From contig JBCCGI010000016.1 of NCBI GenBank assembly GCA_039029355.1, positions 60,608-124,607 of the forward strand: a DNA stretch of 64,000 nt, in the 5' to 3' direction. The notes beneath the pieces are model-generated. The model made no database searches and was not told the DNA's origin. It worked only from the letters and a program-made list of their open reading frames with translations. Both the position numbers and the translations under genes were made by a program. Shown here piece by piece: positions 17,443 to 26,845 of this stretch (position 1 is the stretch's first letter; every line of letters starts with the position of its first letter). Source of the DNA: JBCCGI01 sp039029355. Its GTDB lineage: Bacteria; Planctomycetota; UBA1135; GCA-002686595.

Positions 17443-18768
17443 GCCGGGGCTGGTGCCGCTGATGGTGCCGAGGATCCAGTAGAGGTCGCCTGCGTGCTCG
17501 GGGCCGGCGGTCAGCAGCAGGTCCTGGCTGCCGCCCGCGCCGGCGGAGATCGAGACGCCCTCGCCCTGCAGCGCGGCGCCCACCTGGGTCACGTCGTAGA
17601 CGTGCACGCGGCCCGAGAAGTCCTCGGTACCGAAGGCGTAGCGCGCGCCGACCAGCGCGGTCGTGTCGTCCATCGCAAGCGACCAGCCGAAGTTGTCGAG
17701 CGCGTCGATGTCGGTCGCCGGCAGGCGCGCGAGCTGCACCCAGCTCGCGCCCTGCTGTTGGAAGAGGTAGGCCTGGCCGGACTCGTCCTCGCCGATGGCG
17801 TCGTCGTCGGCGGAGGTCAGGACGAGGTCGCCGCGCGCGACGACCTGCGTTCCGAGGCCGGAGGATCCCAGGGGGTCGTCGGCCTCCATGAAGCCGGTCG
17901 CCAGCCAGTCGCCGTCGAAGTCCTCGTAGACGATGACGCCGCCGGTGACCGGCGCGAACAGGCCTCCGCTCGACAGGCCCGGCGTGCCGACGAACAGCCT
18001 GCCTTCGGAGAGCGCTACGCTCGTCGCGAACTGGCTCGGGCCCGGCGACGAGATCTCCGCGATCTGTGTCCAGCTGCCGTCCAAGCGCTCGAAGAGCCAA
18101 ACCCTGTAGGGCGTGCCTCCGCAGCCGAGGGCGATGAGGTCGCCCTCCATCGCGACGCTGGCGGCGATGCCGATCGCGAAGGGCACGTCTTCGGGCACGA
18201 GCGTCGCCGTCAGGTTCCAGGTGCCGTCCTGCAGCTCGTACACCGCCGCGTCGCCGTCGCCGGTAGCACCTCCATAGGTGTGCGCCGGGCGCCCGATGAG
18301 CAGCCGCGTGCCCTCGAGCACCAGCGCCGAGCCCATCTTCGTCACCTCGATCCCGGGCGAGGAGAGCTTCTGCGTGCGCACCCACTCGCCTCCCTGGAGC
18401 TGGAACAGGTAGACCGCGCCGGCGTAGATGAAGGGATCGTCCTCGTCGGGCGCGCCGACCGCGATCCAGTCGCCGCTGACGGCGACGGCGGTTCCGAAGT
18501 CTGCCAGCCACGCTCCGTCGCCGTAGAGCACCGCGGTCTGCGTCCAGACGCCGGCACTGCGCTCGAAGACATAGGCGGCGCCGGCGCTGCTCGCCTGCGT
18601 GTCGTCGCCGGGCGCGCCGACGACCATGCGGTCGCCGTCGAGGTCGACCGAGGTGCCCAGGCGGTCGCCGGCTGAGAGCGGCGTGCTCTCGACCGGGTCG
18701 AGCTCGATTTGGGCCAGCGGCGCGGAGCCGAGGGCGAACAGGGCGAGGGCGAGTCGGAGGGTCGTCAT
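17176..18768 (-). CDS. Secreted FG-GAP (integrin-type) propeller protein
   Basis: A 530-residue protein with a signal peptide (LRLALALFALGSAPLAQ). It has about seven repeats of the integrin FG-GAP type, for example LGTSVDLDGDRMVVGAPGDD, GTAVAVSGDWIAVGAPDEDD and FGWSLAMDDTTALVGAR, each followed by a Y-[LV]-[FY] strand. A beta-sandwich tail of about 130 residues ends ...SNAVEVAVVP and resembles the tail of the FG-GAP protein at 4150-5949. The ATG at 18768 begins the signal peptide; longer upstream extensions of the frame are unlikely to be translated. It is divergent from the ECF sigma gene. Confidence 0.85.
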   Translation of the reverse strand: MTTLRLALALFALGSAPLAQIELDPVESTPLSAGDRLGTSVDLDGDRMVVGAPGDDTQASSAGAAYVFERSAGVWTQTAVLYGDGAWLADFGTAVAVSGDWIAVGAPDEDDPFIYAGAVYLFQLQGGEWVRTQKLSSPGIEVTKMGSALVLEGTRLLIGRPAHTYGGATGDGDAAVYELQDGTWNLTATLVPEDVPFAIGIAASVAMEGDLIALGCGGTPYRVWLFERLDGSWTQIAEISSPGPSQFATSVALSEGRLFVGTPGLSSGGLFAPVTGGVIVYEDFDGDWLATGFMEADDPLGSSGLGTQVVARGDLVLTSADDDAIGEDESGQAYLFQQQGASWVQLARLPATDIDALDNFGWSLAMDDTTALVGARYAFGTEDFSGRVHVYDVTQVGAALQGEGVSISAGAGGSQDLLLTAGPEHAGDLYWILGTISGTSPGLSLGPDVLLPLNVDAYFALTVGAPSDGPLVNATGTLDGTGQAEASFELLAGATPGAAGLVLHHAYAVADAVRFEVELASNAVEVAVVP

Positions 18769-18912
18769 CTCTTGGGCGTCGGATTCGAACGGGAGGAGCG
18801 GGCTACGTAGGGAACCTCGCAGAGCGCGTCCGGCGGACACGGCGTTTTGGCGGAATCTTTCGGCGCGCCGACGCGGCTTGTGGGGAGCCGGGTCCTGTGC
18901 TGTCATGCATCG

Positions 18913-19461
18913 ATGCCTCCGGCTCCCGAGCTGCGGGCGTCCGCGGACGCCTGGCTGCCGGCTCTCTACGAATGCCTGCACGACCTGGCCGCGCGCGCGC
19001 TGCGCCGGCAGGGAGGCGCCCTGACGCTGCAGCCCACCGCGCTGGTGCACGAGGCCTATCTGCGCCTGGTCGACGCCGCGGTCGAGGTGCGTGGAGAGGC
19101 GCACTTCCTAGCGCTCGCCGCCGGCGTGGTGCGGCAGGTGCTGGTGGACCACGCGCGCCGCTGCCGGTCGCAGAAGCGCGGCGGTGGCTGGGGACGCGTC
19201 ACGCTGCACCCCGGCGACCTCTGGCACGACGGACACGCCGCGCGCGCGATCGACCTCCTGGCGCTCGACGAAGCGCTGCGGCGCTTGGAGGGCATCCAGC
19301 CGCGGGCGGCGCGCGCGGTCGAGCTGCTGTTCTTCAGCGGCCTCTCGATCGACGACACCGCGGCGGCGCTCGGGGTGTCGAGCACCACGGTCGACGTCGA
19401 CTGGCGCTTCGCCAAGGCCTGGCTCGGCCGCGAGCTGGAGGGCTCGAACCCGGACGCGTGA
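18913..19461 (+). CDS. ECF RNA polymerase sigma factor, planctomycete TIGR02999-like
   Basis: A 182-residue sigma-70-family factor. Region 2 is around residues 10-75 (LYECLHDLAARALRRQ, then TALVHEAYLRLVD and HFLALAAGVVRQVLVDHARRC). Region 4 is at about 115-175 (LDEALRRLEGIQPRAARAVELLFFSGLSIDDTAAALGVSSTTVDVDWRFAKAWL), a helix-turn-helix for the -35 element. The sequence style is that of the ECF group common in planctomycetes and acidobacteria that sits next to Ser/Thr kinases. The kinase starts 13 bp downstream, so the two form a signalling operon. I see no anti-sigma factor. Confidence 0.92.
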   Translation: MPPAPELRASADAWLPALYECLHDLAARALRRQGGALTLQPTALVHEAYLRLVDAAVEVRGEAHFLALAAGVVRQVLVDHARRCRSQKRGGGWGRVTLHPGDLWHDGHAARAIDLLALDEALRRLEGIQPRAARAVELLFFSGLSIDDTAAALGVSSTTVDVDWRFAKAWLGRELEGSNPDA

Positions 19462-19474
19462 GGGCCGACAAGCG

Positions 19475-22342
19475 ATGAGCGACGAGCGCGGACGCCGCCA
19501 GTGGGAGTGGTTCCAGGCCGCCTGCGACCTGCCCGAGGAGGAGTGGGAGCCGTTCCTGACCCAGGGCTGCGACGACGCGCGACTGCGCTCGGAGGTGCTC
19601 GACCTGCTGCGCCGCGACCGGCGCGGCGCCGGGCCGCTGGAGGAGCCGCTCGTCGGCGACAGCGCGCGCGACGCGATCACCGAGCTGGCTGCGGGACTGC
19701 CGGCGCGGGCGGACGTCGAGCTGCCGGAGAGCATCGGCGGCTATCGCGTCCAGCGCCTCATCGGGCGCGGGAGCATGGGCACCGTCTACGAGGCGCACGC
19801 CGGCGACGGCGCTGCGGTGGCGGTCAAGGTGCTGCGGACGGGGCTGCCTGGCGACGCGTTGCTGCACCGCTTCCGGCGCGAGGCCGAGGCCCTGGCGCGG
19901 CTTGACCATCCCTATATCGCGCGCATCCACCGCGCGGGCACGGCGCAGCTGGGCGTAGGCACGCATCCGTTCATCGCGATGGAGCTCGTGCGCGGCCTGA
20001 CGCTCGACCGCTACTGCGCCGAGCACGACCTGGATTGGCGCGCGCGGGTCGAGCTGCTCGCGCGGATCGGCGAGGGCGTCGAGCACGCCCACGGCCGCGG
20101 CGTCGTGCACCGCGACCTCAAGCCCGGCAACGTGCTCGTGGACGAGGTTGGGTGCCCGCGCATCCTCGACTTCGGCCTCGCGCGCATCGGCGGCGGCGAC
20201 TCCGCGCGCCTCGCCAGCTCGCAGCGCACCGCGACCGGGCAGCTGATGGGCACGCTGCAGTACATGAGCCCCGAGCAGGCCCTGGGCCAGCCCGCGGCCG
20301 TGGACGCGCGTACGGACGTGTACTCGCTGGGCGTCGTGGGCTTCGAGCTCCTGGGCGGCCGGCCGCCCTACGACGTCGACGGCTGCGCGCTGACCGAGGC
20401 GCTGCGGCGCGTGCAGTTCCGCGACGCTCCGCTGCTCGGCAGCCTGCGGCCCGAGCTGCGCGGGGACATCGAGGCGGTGATCGCGCGCAGCCTCGAGAAG
20501 GACCCGGCCGAGCGCTACGGCTCGATGGGGGAGCTGGTCGCGGACCTGCGCGCCGCGCTCGAGGCGCGTCCGGTGGCGGCGCGCGCGCCTGGCGCGCTCG
20601 ACCAGTGGCGGCGCTTCGCGTCGCGCAACCCGCGCTGGGTGCGCGCCGGCCTGGCGTTCGCCGCGCTGCTCGTGCTGGGCATCGGCGGCACGAGCTGGGG
20701 CTGGCTCGAGGCGCGCGCCGAGGCGAGGCGCGCCGAGCGCTCCGCCGCGCGGATGGAGGACGCCTACCGCGAGGCCGAGGACGTGCTCGGCTTCCTCGAG
20801 GAGCTCTTTCGGTCCCTGCGCCACGACGAGCTGGGGCCCAACGTGCGCCTCGCCGACCTCCTGGCGCTCGCCACGCCGGAAGCCGGCGCCCCGTTCCCCG
20901 CCGAGCCGCGCGTGGCCGCGCGCCTGCACTTCACGTTGGGCGTGGCCTACCAGAGCGTCGCCGACCACGAGCGTGCGCTGTTCCACTTCGGCGAGTTCGA
21001 GCGGCTGCGCGTGGAGGCGGGCGAGCCGCTGGACGGCGACGGCCGGCTGTTCTCGTCGCGCCTGAACCGCGGCATGGTGGCGATGGACCAGGGCCGCTTC
21101 GACGACGCCGTAGCCGAGCTGGAGGGCCTCTTCGCGGGCACCGCACAGGCACCGCCGCGGATCCGCACGCGGGCCGGTGCGACGCTCGTGCGCGCCCACC
21201 AGCTGGCCGGCGACGCGGGGGCGGCCGAGGCGCTGCTCGATCGGTTGCTCAGGCCCGAGGAGGAGCTCCAGCCGCTGCTCGCCGAGGACCTCTCGATCGA
21301 GCGCGCGACCCTGTGGCTGAAGCGCGGCGACGTGGGGCCCGCCGAGGAGCTCCTGCGCTCGATCCTGGAGGCGCGCACCGAACGCCTGGGCGACGAGCAC
21401 ACCGACACGCTGCGCGTCGGCGTGCACCTGGCCACGCTGCTGACGCAGACCGGTCGCTTCGACGAGGCCGAGCCGCTCCTCCGCCACCGCGCGCGGGTGC
21501 TAACCGAGCACCTGGGGAGCGAGCATCCCCAGACGCTGCACGCCCGCGGCCGGCTGGCGTTCTTCCTGCTCGAGGCCGGCCGCGCCGCCGAGGCGCTGGA
21601 AGGCCTCGACGAGCTCTGCGCCGCCAGCCGCCGGGTGCTGGGCGAGGACCACCCGCGCAGCGCGAGCCTGCTCTGCACCCTGGGCGCCGCCGCCATGCAG
21701 ACCGGCCGCGAAGACGGCTTCGAGCGCGTCGCCGAGGCGCTTGAAGTCGGTCGGCGGGTGTACGCGGACCATCCCGACCTGCTGCCGGTGCTGAGCAACG
21801 CCGCCGTCGCGGAGATCTACCAGGGCCGCTACGACGACGGGATCGCGCTGCTGCGCGAGGGCGCCGAGCTGTGCGAGGTGGTCGACTGCCCGGCGGCCGA
21901 TCGCGTGCTGGTCGAGGTCAACCTCTCGGGCCTCCTGGTGATGCTCGACCGCTTCGACGAGGCCGAGGAGCTCGTCGGTCCCGCGCTGACGCGCGCGCGC
22001 ACCGCCCTCGGCGAGACCCATCCCCAGGCGATCACGCTCGCCAACCTCAGCGCGGACCTGCACCTGCGCCGCGAGCGCTTCGACGAGGCCGAGGCGCTCT
22101 ATCGCTGGATCCTGTCGCTCGAGCTGGGCGACGCGCACTACAACGCGATCAGCGCGCGCTCGGGCCTGGGCGCGGTCCTCGCGGCCGGCGACGATGTCGA
22201 GGAGGCCGAGGAGCTCCTGCGCGCGGGCCTCGAGGCCGCGCTCGCGCACCAAAGCGGCAACCCGCTGGTCGATCAGTGCCGCAAGCGGCTGGCGCGCTTC
22301 CTGCGCGAGGCGGGGCGGGCGGTGGAGGCGGACGCGCTCTGA
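19475..22342 (+). CDS. Ser/Thr protein kinase with TM helix and TPR domain
   Basis: A 955-residue protein. The kinase domain spans residues of about 88-350: Gly-rich loop IGRGSMGTVYEA (about 96), VAVK lysine at about 118, catalytic HRDLKPGN with Asp near 214, DFGLA near 232, and activation/APE-equivalent region GTLQYMSPEQA. One transmembrane helix lies near 390-411. An extracellular domain of about 540 residues of TPR units follows (many A-x-x-L-x-x-G-R-x-x-E-A repeats and D-E-A-E-x-L helices). All catalytic residues are present. It lies 13 bp downstream of the ECF sigma gene; such pairs are proposed to let the kinase control the sigma factor. Confidence 0.95.
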   Translation: MSDERGRRQWEWFQAACDLPEEEWEPFLTQGCDDARLRSEVLDLLRRDRRGAGPLEEPLVGDSARDAITELAAGLPARADVELPESIGGYRVQRLIGRGSMGTVYEAHAGDGAAVAVKVLRTGLPGDALLHRFRREAEALARLDHPYIARIHRAGTAQLGVGTHPFIAMELVRGLTLDRYCAEHDLDWRARVELLARIGEGVEHAHGRGVVHRDLKPGNVLVDEVGCPRILDFGLARIGGGDSARLASSQRTATGQLMGTLQYMSPEQALGQPAAVDARTDVYSLGVVGFELLGGRPPYDVDGCALTEALRRVQFRDAPLLGSLRPELRGDIEAVIARSLEKDPAERYGSMGELVADLRAALEARPVAARAPGALDQWRRFASRNPRWVRAGLAFAALLVLGIGGTSWGWLEARAEARRAERSAARMEDAYREAEDVLGFLEELFRSLRHDELGPNVRLADLLALATPEAGAPFPAEPRVAARLHFTLGVAYQSVADHERALFHFGEFERLRVEAGEPLDGDGRLFSSRLNRGMVAMDQGRFDDAVAELEGLFAGTAQAPPRIRTRAGATLVRAHQLAGDAGAAEALLDRLLRPEEELQPLLAEDLSIERATLWLKRGDVGPAEELLRSILEARTERLGDEHTDTLRVGVHLATLLTQTGRFDEAEPLLRHRARVLTEHLGSEHPQTLHARGRLAFFLLEAGRAAEALEGLDELCAASRRVLGEDHPRSASLLCTLGAAAMQTGREDGFERVAEALEVGRRVYADHPDLLPVLSNAAVAEIYQGRYDDGIALLREGAELCEVVDCPAADRVLVEVNLSGLLVMLDRFDEAEELVGPALTRARTALGETHPQAITLANLSADLHLRRERFDEAEALYRWILSLELGDAHYNAISARSGLGAVLAAGDDVEEAEELLRAGLEAALAHQSGNPLVDQCRKRLARFLREAGRAVEADAL

Positions 22343-22514
22343 CTCGCTCCTACGAGCCGGTCCGAGTCTTGGCGCTTCGCGAGGCAGCGACCCTCGAGCT
22401 TGGCTCTGCGTCGCCTCGATGGCCCCAAGGGCATTCGGCCCTGGCGGGGACGCGGCTGGTTGATCTGAGCTCGGTGCTTACCACCCCGCGAGCCGCCAGG
22501 ACTCGGATCGGCCC

Positions 22515-24056
22515 CTAGCTGCGCAGGTGAGCCTCGACCGCCCCGTAGTAGTTCGACGAGAAGGCGCGCACCGGGATCCCCTCGAAGACGTACGTGCCGC
22601 CCCAGGTCCACGCGCTCAGGGACACGGTGCGGGCGCTGGTGTCGGGCACGACCTCGCCCACCAGCACGACGAAGTGGTTGGGGAACATGCTCAGGATGAA
22701 GCTCTCGTCCGGCGCCACCGGGTTGGACGTCTGGCTGCCGGAGATGGTCTCGACCCGCGCGGCCTGCGCCAGCGCGTTCACGTTGATCAGCATCGCGATG
22801 TCCATGCCCGTCCCCGGCAGGAGCCGCAGCGCGTGGTCGATGCCGGCGCTGCGCATCCAGTTGCCGCCGTCGCGCACGGTCGAGAAGGCGCCGGTCAGCT
22901 GCAGCCACTCGGCGAGCTCGCCCGGCGTCGTGGCGCCCTCGAGGGACTCGGTCGACGAGGAGGGATCGTAGGGCAGGATGTCGTTCGCGTTCTGGCGGAG
23001 CGGCGCCATGGCGACGAAGTCCGCCGCGGGCGTGGTCATCGTGCTCGGGCGGCCGAGGCGCGGGTAGCGCAGGGCCTTGTGCGCCGCGCTCGCCTGGATG
23101 TTGCGGCTGCCGATGCGCGCGCGCCCGTGCTCGAGCATGCCCAGGGCGTAGTTGGCGTAGGCCACCGGATCGCGGCCGGCCCAGATCAGGAGGAACGCGG
23201 CCGGCCCGCACAGGTTTAGGTTGCCCTGCTGGAACAGCCGGTGGTCCGCGCAGCGGTCGCGGATCTCGTCCGCCGCGCGCGCGGCGTTGATGTGCGGCCA
23301 GACGCTGGGCGCGCCGCGCGCGACGTAGCCGTCGACCAGGGCCCGCGCGTCGGCCACCGTCGAGAGGCGCCGGTCGTCCGCCGCGCGCTGGTCGCGCATG
23401 TAGGCGTTCAGCTCCTCGGTGTCGGTGAAGTAGCCGCCATCGCCGTAGGCCGGCTGCGGAGCGTACGCGTTCGCCGGAGCCTGCGTCGCTCGGCCCAGAT
23501 AGCTCTCGATCCCCGCCGCGACGCGGCCCGCGAGGGCGTCGAGCCGGGCGGCGTTGCCGAGGTCGCGCTCGGCCGTCGCGTTCGAGAGATAGTCGACCTC
23601 GACCAGGCAGCCGGCCGAGCGATCGCCGAGCACCTGCGGATGCAGCACGCCGAGCGGAGCGCGCATCAGCCGGCGGCTCGGACGCCCGTAGGTCGCCAGG
23701 GACCCGACCAGGCTGCTCGCCAGAGTGCGCGAGGGGAGGCCTGCGTGCTCGTGCACGAAGACCTCGGCGCCGCGCGCCGAGCGGCTGCCGCCGTTGGCGT
23801 GCAGCGACACGAAGACGTCGGCGCTCCGCTCGGCCGCCGCGCGCGCGCGCTGGGCGAGTGACGGGTTGCTGTCGTCGATGCGCGTCAGCAGCGCGTTGGC
23901 GCGGCCGCCGAGCCGATGCGCCACACGCTTCGCGAGCGCCAGGGTGACGTCCTTCTCGAGGACGCCTCCGGGGCCTTGCACGCCGTAGGGCGACGAGCCG
24001 TAGTTGTGCGCTTGGCCGCCGTGGCCGGGGTCGAGGACGACGATCGGTTGGGGCAT
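22515..24056 (-). CDS. N-acetylmuramoyl-L-alanine amidase fused to a papain-like domain
   Basis: A 513-residue protein. Residues 1-190 are an Amidase_3 domain with the zinc ligands in place: LDPGHGG (His 12), VLEKDVTLALA (Glu), SLHANGG (His), and CLVEVDYLSN with the catalytic Glu. After a linker, residues of about 230-510 have the look of a papain/C39-type cysteine peptidase: NLCGPAAFLLIWAG (Cys), FPNHFVVLVGEVV (His), LSAWTWGGTY. There is no signal peptide: the protein starts directly at the amidase strand. It is the third amidase of the window and is preceded by a sigma-54-like element, so it probably belongs with the lytic cluster at 45-64 kb. Confidence 0.88.
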   Translation of the reverse strand: MPQPIVVLDPGHGGQAHNYGSSPYGVQGPGGVLEKDVTLALAKRVAHRLGGRANALLTRIDDSNPSLAQRARAAAERSADVFVSLHANGGSRSARGAEVFVHEHAGLPSRTLASSLVGSLATYGRPSRRLMRAPLGVLHPQVLGDRSAGCLVEVDYLSNATAERDLGNAARLDALAGRVAAGIESYLGRATQAPANAYAPQPAYGDGGYFTDTEELNAYMRDQRAADDRRLSTVADARALVDGYVARGAPSVWPHINAARAADEIRDRCADHRLFQQGNLNLCGPAAFLLIWAGRDPVAYANYALGMLEHGRARIGSRNIQASAAHKALRYPRLGRPSTMTTPAADFVAMAPLRQNANDILPYDPSSSTESLEGATTPGELAEWLQLTGAFSTVRDGGNWMRSAGIDHALRLLPGTGMDIAMLINVNALAQAARVETISGSQTSNPVAPDESFILSMFPNHFVVLVGEVVPDTSARTVSLSAWTWGGTYVFEGIPVRAFSSNYYGAVEAHLRS

Positions 24057-24082
24057 GGGGTGGACCTTTCGTCCCGCGACCG

Positions 24083-24098
24083 CGCAAACGTCGTTCCG
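24083..24098 (-). promoter_or_regulatory. Putative sigma-54 promoter of the amidase at 22515-24056
   Basis: The minus strand reads CGGAACGACGTTTGCG. GG and GC are separated by ten bases, as required for -24/-12, and ACG and TTGC match the consensus TGGCACG-N4-TTGCW, with mismatches at the first base, the C of GGCAC and the last base. The expected transcript start is about 15 bp before the ATG at 24056. It is weaker than the two elements at 48094 and 49659. Confidence 0.45.
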
Positions 24099-24306
24099 GC
24101 GCGGGAATGGTGTGGCGCGCCGTGGAGCCCGCTGAGCCCTGCTCGTTTGGGCAGGGCGGGGCCGCGCGAGCTGCCCGTCCGTGCGCGGCGGGCCGTGGAG
24201 TTGCCGCTCGCCGGCGGCGTCGCGGAGCGCTGCGTTGTCCCTGCATCCGACAACGGCCCCCGCGTGCGATGCGAGGCCCTAGAGGGCCGCCGCCGGCCAC
24301 AGCCCG

Positions 24307-26253
24307 TCAGGGAATCGTCACGCGCCCCGCCACCAACGGCAGCGGTTGCTCGACCAGCACCGGGTTCGAGCGCTCGCACCAAGCGAAGGCCACGCCGTCC
24401 ATCGGCGCCTCGAAGCGCACCATGTGCGGCTCGTCTGCGGGGGCGGGCTTCACCGGCATCGCGACGAACACGCCGCGCCAGGTCCAGCCGAAGAGCGGCG
24501 GCCCGTCGAGGCCTTCGTTGAGCTGCATCGGCACCTCGTACCGATCCTGGCGCACCTGGCGGTACTTGCCGTCGGGGCCGCGCTCGTAGCCGCCCTCGAC
24601 CAGGAGCGCGACCGACTGCGGCGGCTGGAGCGGCCAGGGGCGCTGCTCGAACTCGCCGGTGGCGTGGTTGAAGAAGGCGTACGTGTCGCGGCCCTGGTCG
24701 TCCTGCCCGCGCAGGTGGAGCTGCAGCTCGAGGTCCGCGCCGCGCGGGGCCGCCGAGCGGATCTGGTAGGCGCCCACGCCGCTCTGCAGCGGGATGAAGA
24801 GCGGGTCGTACGTCAGGTCGCGCTCGGGCAGGCGGCCCTCGCCGGACAGCAGCACGGTGATCACGTCGTCGGAGAGCTCGAGGTCGCCCAAGTGGTGCTC
24901 GGGGCCCTGGCGCTCGAGGTCGAACGACAACGCCCGGAACGGCGGCGTCTCGATGTGGAGCTCCATCCAGTCCGGCAGCTCGGCGGGGATCGTCGCGAGC
25001 CGCGGGATCTGCACGGGGAGCGGCAGGCGGAAGCTCCCGTCCTCCTCCAACGCGACCGTTGCGCGCCGGCCCCAGAAGCTCAGCTCGGGCGTGTCGGCGC
25101 TGTTGGCGTCGCGGCCCGCGCGGAAGTCCCAGCGGAACATGGATTCGGGCGGCAGGGAGCGCCCGGGCGGAGGGATCAACCGGCCGGTGAGCGTGAAGCC
25201 CGGGCCCAGCTGCAGGAGCTGCTCGCCGCCGTCGTGCGTGAAGGCGACGCGCGCGAAGGCGCCGGTCTCACGCTCGAGCGCCGAGGCGAGGAACGTCATC
25301 CCCAGCGGCTGGCTCCCAAAGTCGACCGTCGTCGTGCCCTCGGGCAGCGTGCGGTCGGCGTACATGCGCGGGCGGTACAGCTGCAGCACGCCGTCGTTGG
25401 CCTCCGACGAGTCCAGCAGGTAGTCGGGCGCACCGATGTCCTGGCGTTGCTTGACCCACAGGTGCACGACGACCTCGCCGTCGCCCAGCTCACCCTCGAG
25501 CGCGAGGTTGAGCGGGCTCAGGCTGTGGTCGGAGGCCGCGCGCTCGAGCGGCACGTCGTGCTCGACCCAGCGCCCGGCGTGGACGTTCTGGAGCGCGCGG
25601 AACATCTCGTAGCCGCGCAGCGTGAGCTGCACGTCGACATGCGGGCCGAAGGAGGGATGGAAGCGCTCCGCCTCGACGGCCATCTTCCAGTGGTCGCCGT
25701 CGACGAAGTCCCACATGGCGAGCGCGCGAAGGCCCTCGGGAGAGGTGGGCTCCTGGATGATCTTCGTCTCGTAGGTGTGCCCGCGGAGTCCGGTGCCGCG
25801 CAGCGTTAGGAGGAAGTCGGGGCGTAGCTCGACGGCTTCGTCCCCGCGCTCCACCGATCGCGCGAGGTGTCCCGGCGCGGCGATCGCGAAGTCGTCCCAG
25901 GCAAGCGGAACCGTGAGCTGCGAATCCTTCAGCTCGTGCAGGGTGCGCTCGCCTTCCAGCGTCACGAATACGCTGGTGAGCGCGAACCCAGCCGCCGAGC
26001 TCACCGTCACGCTGCGCGTCGAGGGTCCCTCCGCCACGGTTCCGACGGCGAGTCGCTCGACCTCGACCGCGCCCTCCGCGCGCGACGGATCCTCAAGCTC
26101 GGCCGACGGTACGCTCAGGACGTGCGGGGCGGAGGATGTGGGCGACGCGGCCTGGGATCCCGAGGGGTCGGCTCCGAACGGGCGCAGCCACAAGAGGCCC
26201 AGAAGGAGGGCGAGCAGAAGGATCCAGGGCAGGAGTTCGCGCAAGGTGTTCAT
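24307..26253 (-). CDS. Membrane-anchored beta-rich hypothetical protein
   Basis: A 648-residue protein with one N-terminal transmembrane anchor (LLPWILLLALLLGLLWL), a Ser/Pro-rich linker and about 570 extracytoplasmic residues. These residues are predominantly beta-strand, with many Trp/Tyr-rich turns and R-G-x-x-L patterns. It resembles carboxypeptidase-regulatory-like or other Ig-type beta-sandwich arrays, but I recognise no family or catalytic motif. It stands alone. The 184-bp leader (26254-26437) contains two hairpins. Confidence 0.7.
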   Translation of the reverse strand: MNTLRELLPWILLLALLLGLLWLRPFGADPSGSQAASPTSSAPHVLSVPSAELEDPSRAEGAVEVERLAVGTVAEGPSTRSVTVSSAAGFALTSVFVTLEGERTLHELKDSQLTVPLAWDDFAIAAPGHLARSVERGDEAVELRPDFLLTLRGTGLRGHTYETKIIQEPTSPEGLRALAMWDFVDGDHWKMAVEAERFHPSFGPHVDVQLTLRGYEMFRALQNVHAGRWVEHDVPLERAASDHSLSPLNLALEGELGDGEVVVHLWVKQRQDIGAPDYLLDSSEANDGVLQLYRPRMYADRTLPEGTTTVDFGSQPLGMTFLASALERETGAFARVAFTHDGGEQLLQLGPGFTLTGRLIPPPGRSLPPESMFRWDFRAGRDANSADTPELSFWGRRATVALEEDGSFRLPLPVQIPRLATIPAELPDWMELHIETPPFRALSFDLERQGPEHHLGDLELSDDVITVLLSGEGRLPERDLTYDPLFIPLQSGVGAYQIRSAAPRGADLELQLHLRGQDDQGRDTYAFFNHATGEFEQRPWPLQPPQSVALLVEGGYERGPDGKYRQVRQDRYEVPMQLNEGLDGPPLFGWTWRGVFVAMPVKPAPADEPHMVRFEAPMDGVAFAWCERSNPVLVEQPLPLVAGRVTIP

Positions 26254-26267
26254 CCCGAAATGAAAGA

Positions 26268-26287
26268 GGGCTCCACTGCTGGAGCCC
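26268..26287 (-). terminator. Terminator-like hairpin in the leader
   Basis: GGGCTCCA pairs with TGGAGCCC (8 bp, 4-nt loop). On the minus strand it is followed by TCTTTCATTT, so it can end transcripts coming from the Thr-rich protein gene or attenuate the gene starting at 26253. A second hairpin, TGGTCC/GGACCA, lies at 26304-26320. Confidence 0.55.
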
Positions 26288-26437
26288 CTTGATCGAGGAC
26301 CGCTGGTCCGTCAGGGACCATCGCTGCATCGGTATGTCCCGTCTCCCTCGTCAGCGATGATCCCCACTGTCATGAGAAGTGCGCGGCTTGGAGTGTCCCT
26401 ACTCGCGTCGCCGAACCCTTCTCAGAAGGGACGCGGA

Positions 26438-26845
26438 CTACTTTGTAGTCCCTGTGGGTGTAAAAGTGAGTGTATCCTCTGTTGTCTTTGTACCCGATGT
26501 CGCTGTTGTAGAATCATCAACGACTGTCCCCTCAGCTGTTGTTGTCTTCCCTGTCTCTGTCTTTGTGTCTGTCTTGACTGTGAGCTGACCGTCTGTGCCT
26601 GTGTCCTGTGTCCATGTGCCCTTAGGGACGACATGTGTGTCTGTGGACACCTGCCGGAGCTCGACTGTCTTCGAGGCTGTATCATCCGATGTGGCTGTTT
26701 GAGAGCCTGTGGATGTGTCGTTTGTGCCCTCGCCTGTATAACTTGTATCTGTCGAGGGGTTCGCGAGATCAGCGCTCGAACCAGTAGCAGAGAAGGAAAG
26801 GATCAGGGCAGCGATACCGCTGCTGAGCTGAAGCAAACGCTTCAT
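26438..26845 (-). CDS. Thr-rich low-complexity secreted protein
   Basis: A 135-residue protein. An excellent GGAGG ribosome binding site sits seven bases before the ATG (GGAGGATAACCATG). It has a signal peptide (LLQLSSGIAALILSFSATGSSA), then about 110 residues dominated by Thr, Ser, Asp, Gly and Lys (TDTKTETGKTTTAEGT style), with Trp as its only aromatic residue. Codon choice is much more A/T-rich than in all neighbours, which suggests recent acquisition. It may be an extracellular linker or mucin-like polypeptide. I recognise no family, and any link to the adjacent biosynthetic cluster is positional only. Confidence 0.65.
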   Translation of the reverse strand: MKRLLQLSSGIAALILSFSATGSSADLANPSTDTSYTGEGTNDTSTGSQTATSDDTASKTVELRQVSTDTHVVPKGTWTQDTGTDGQLTVKTDTKTETGKTTTAEGTVVDDSTTATSGTKTTEDTLTFTPTGTTK

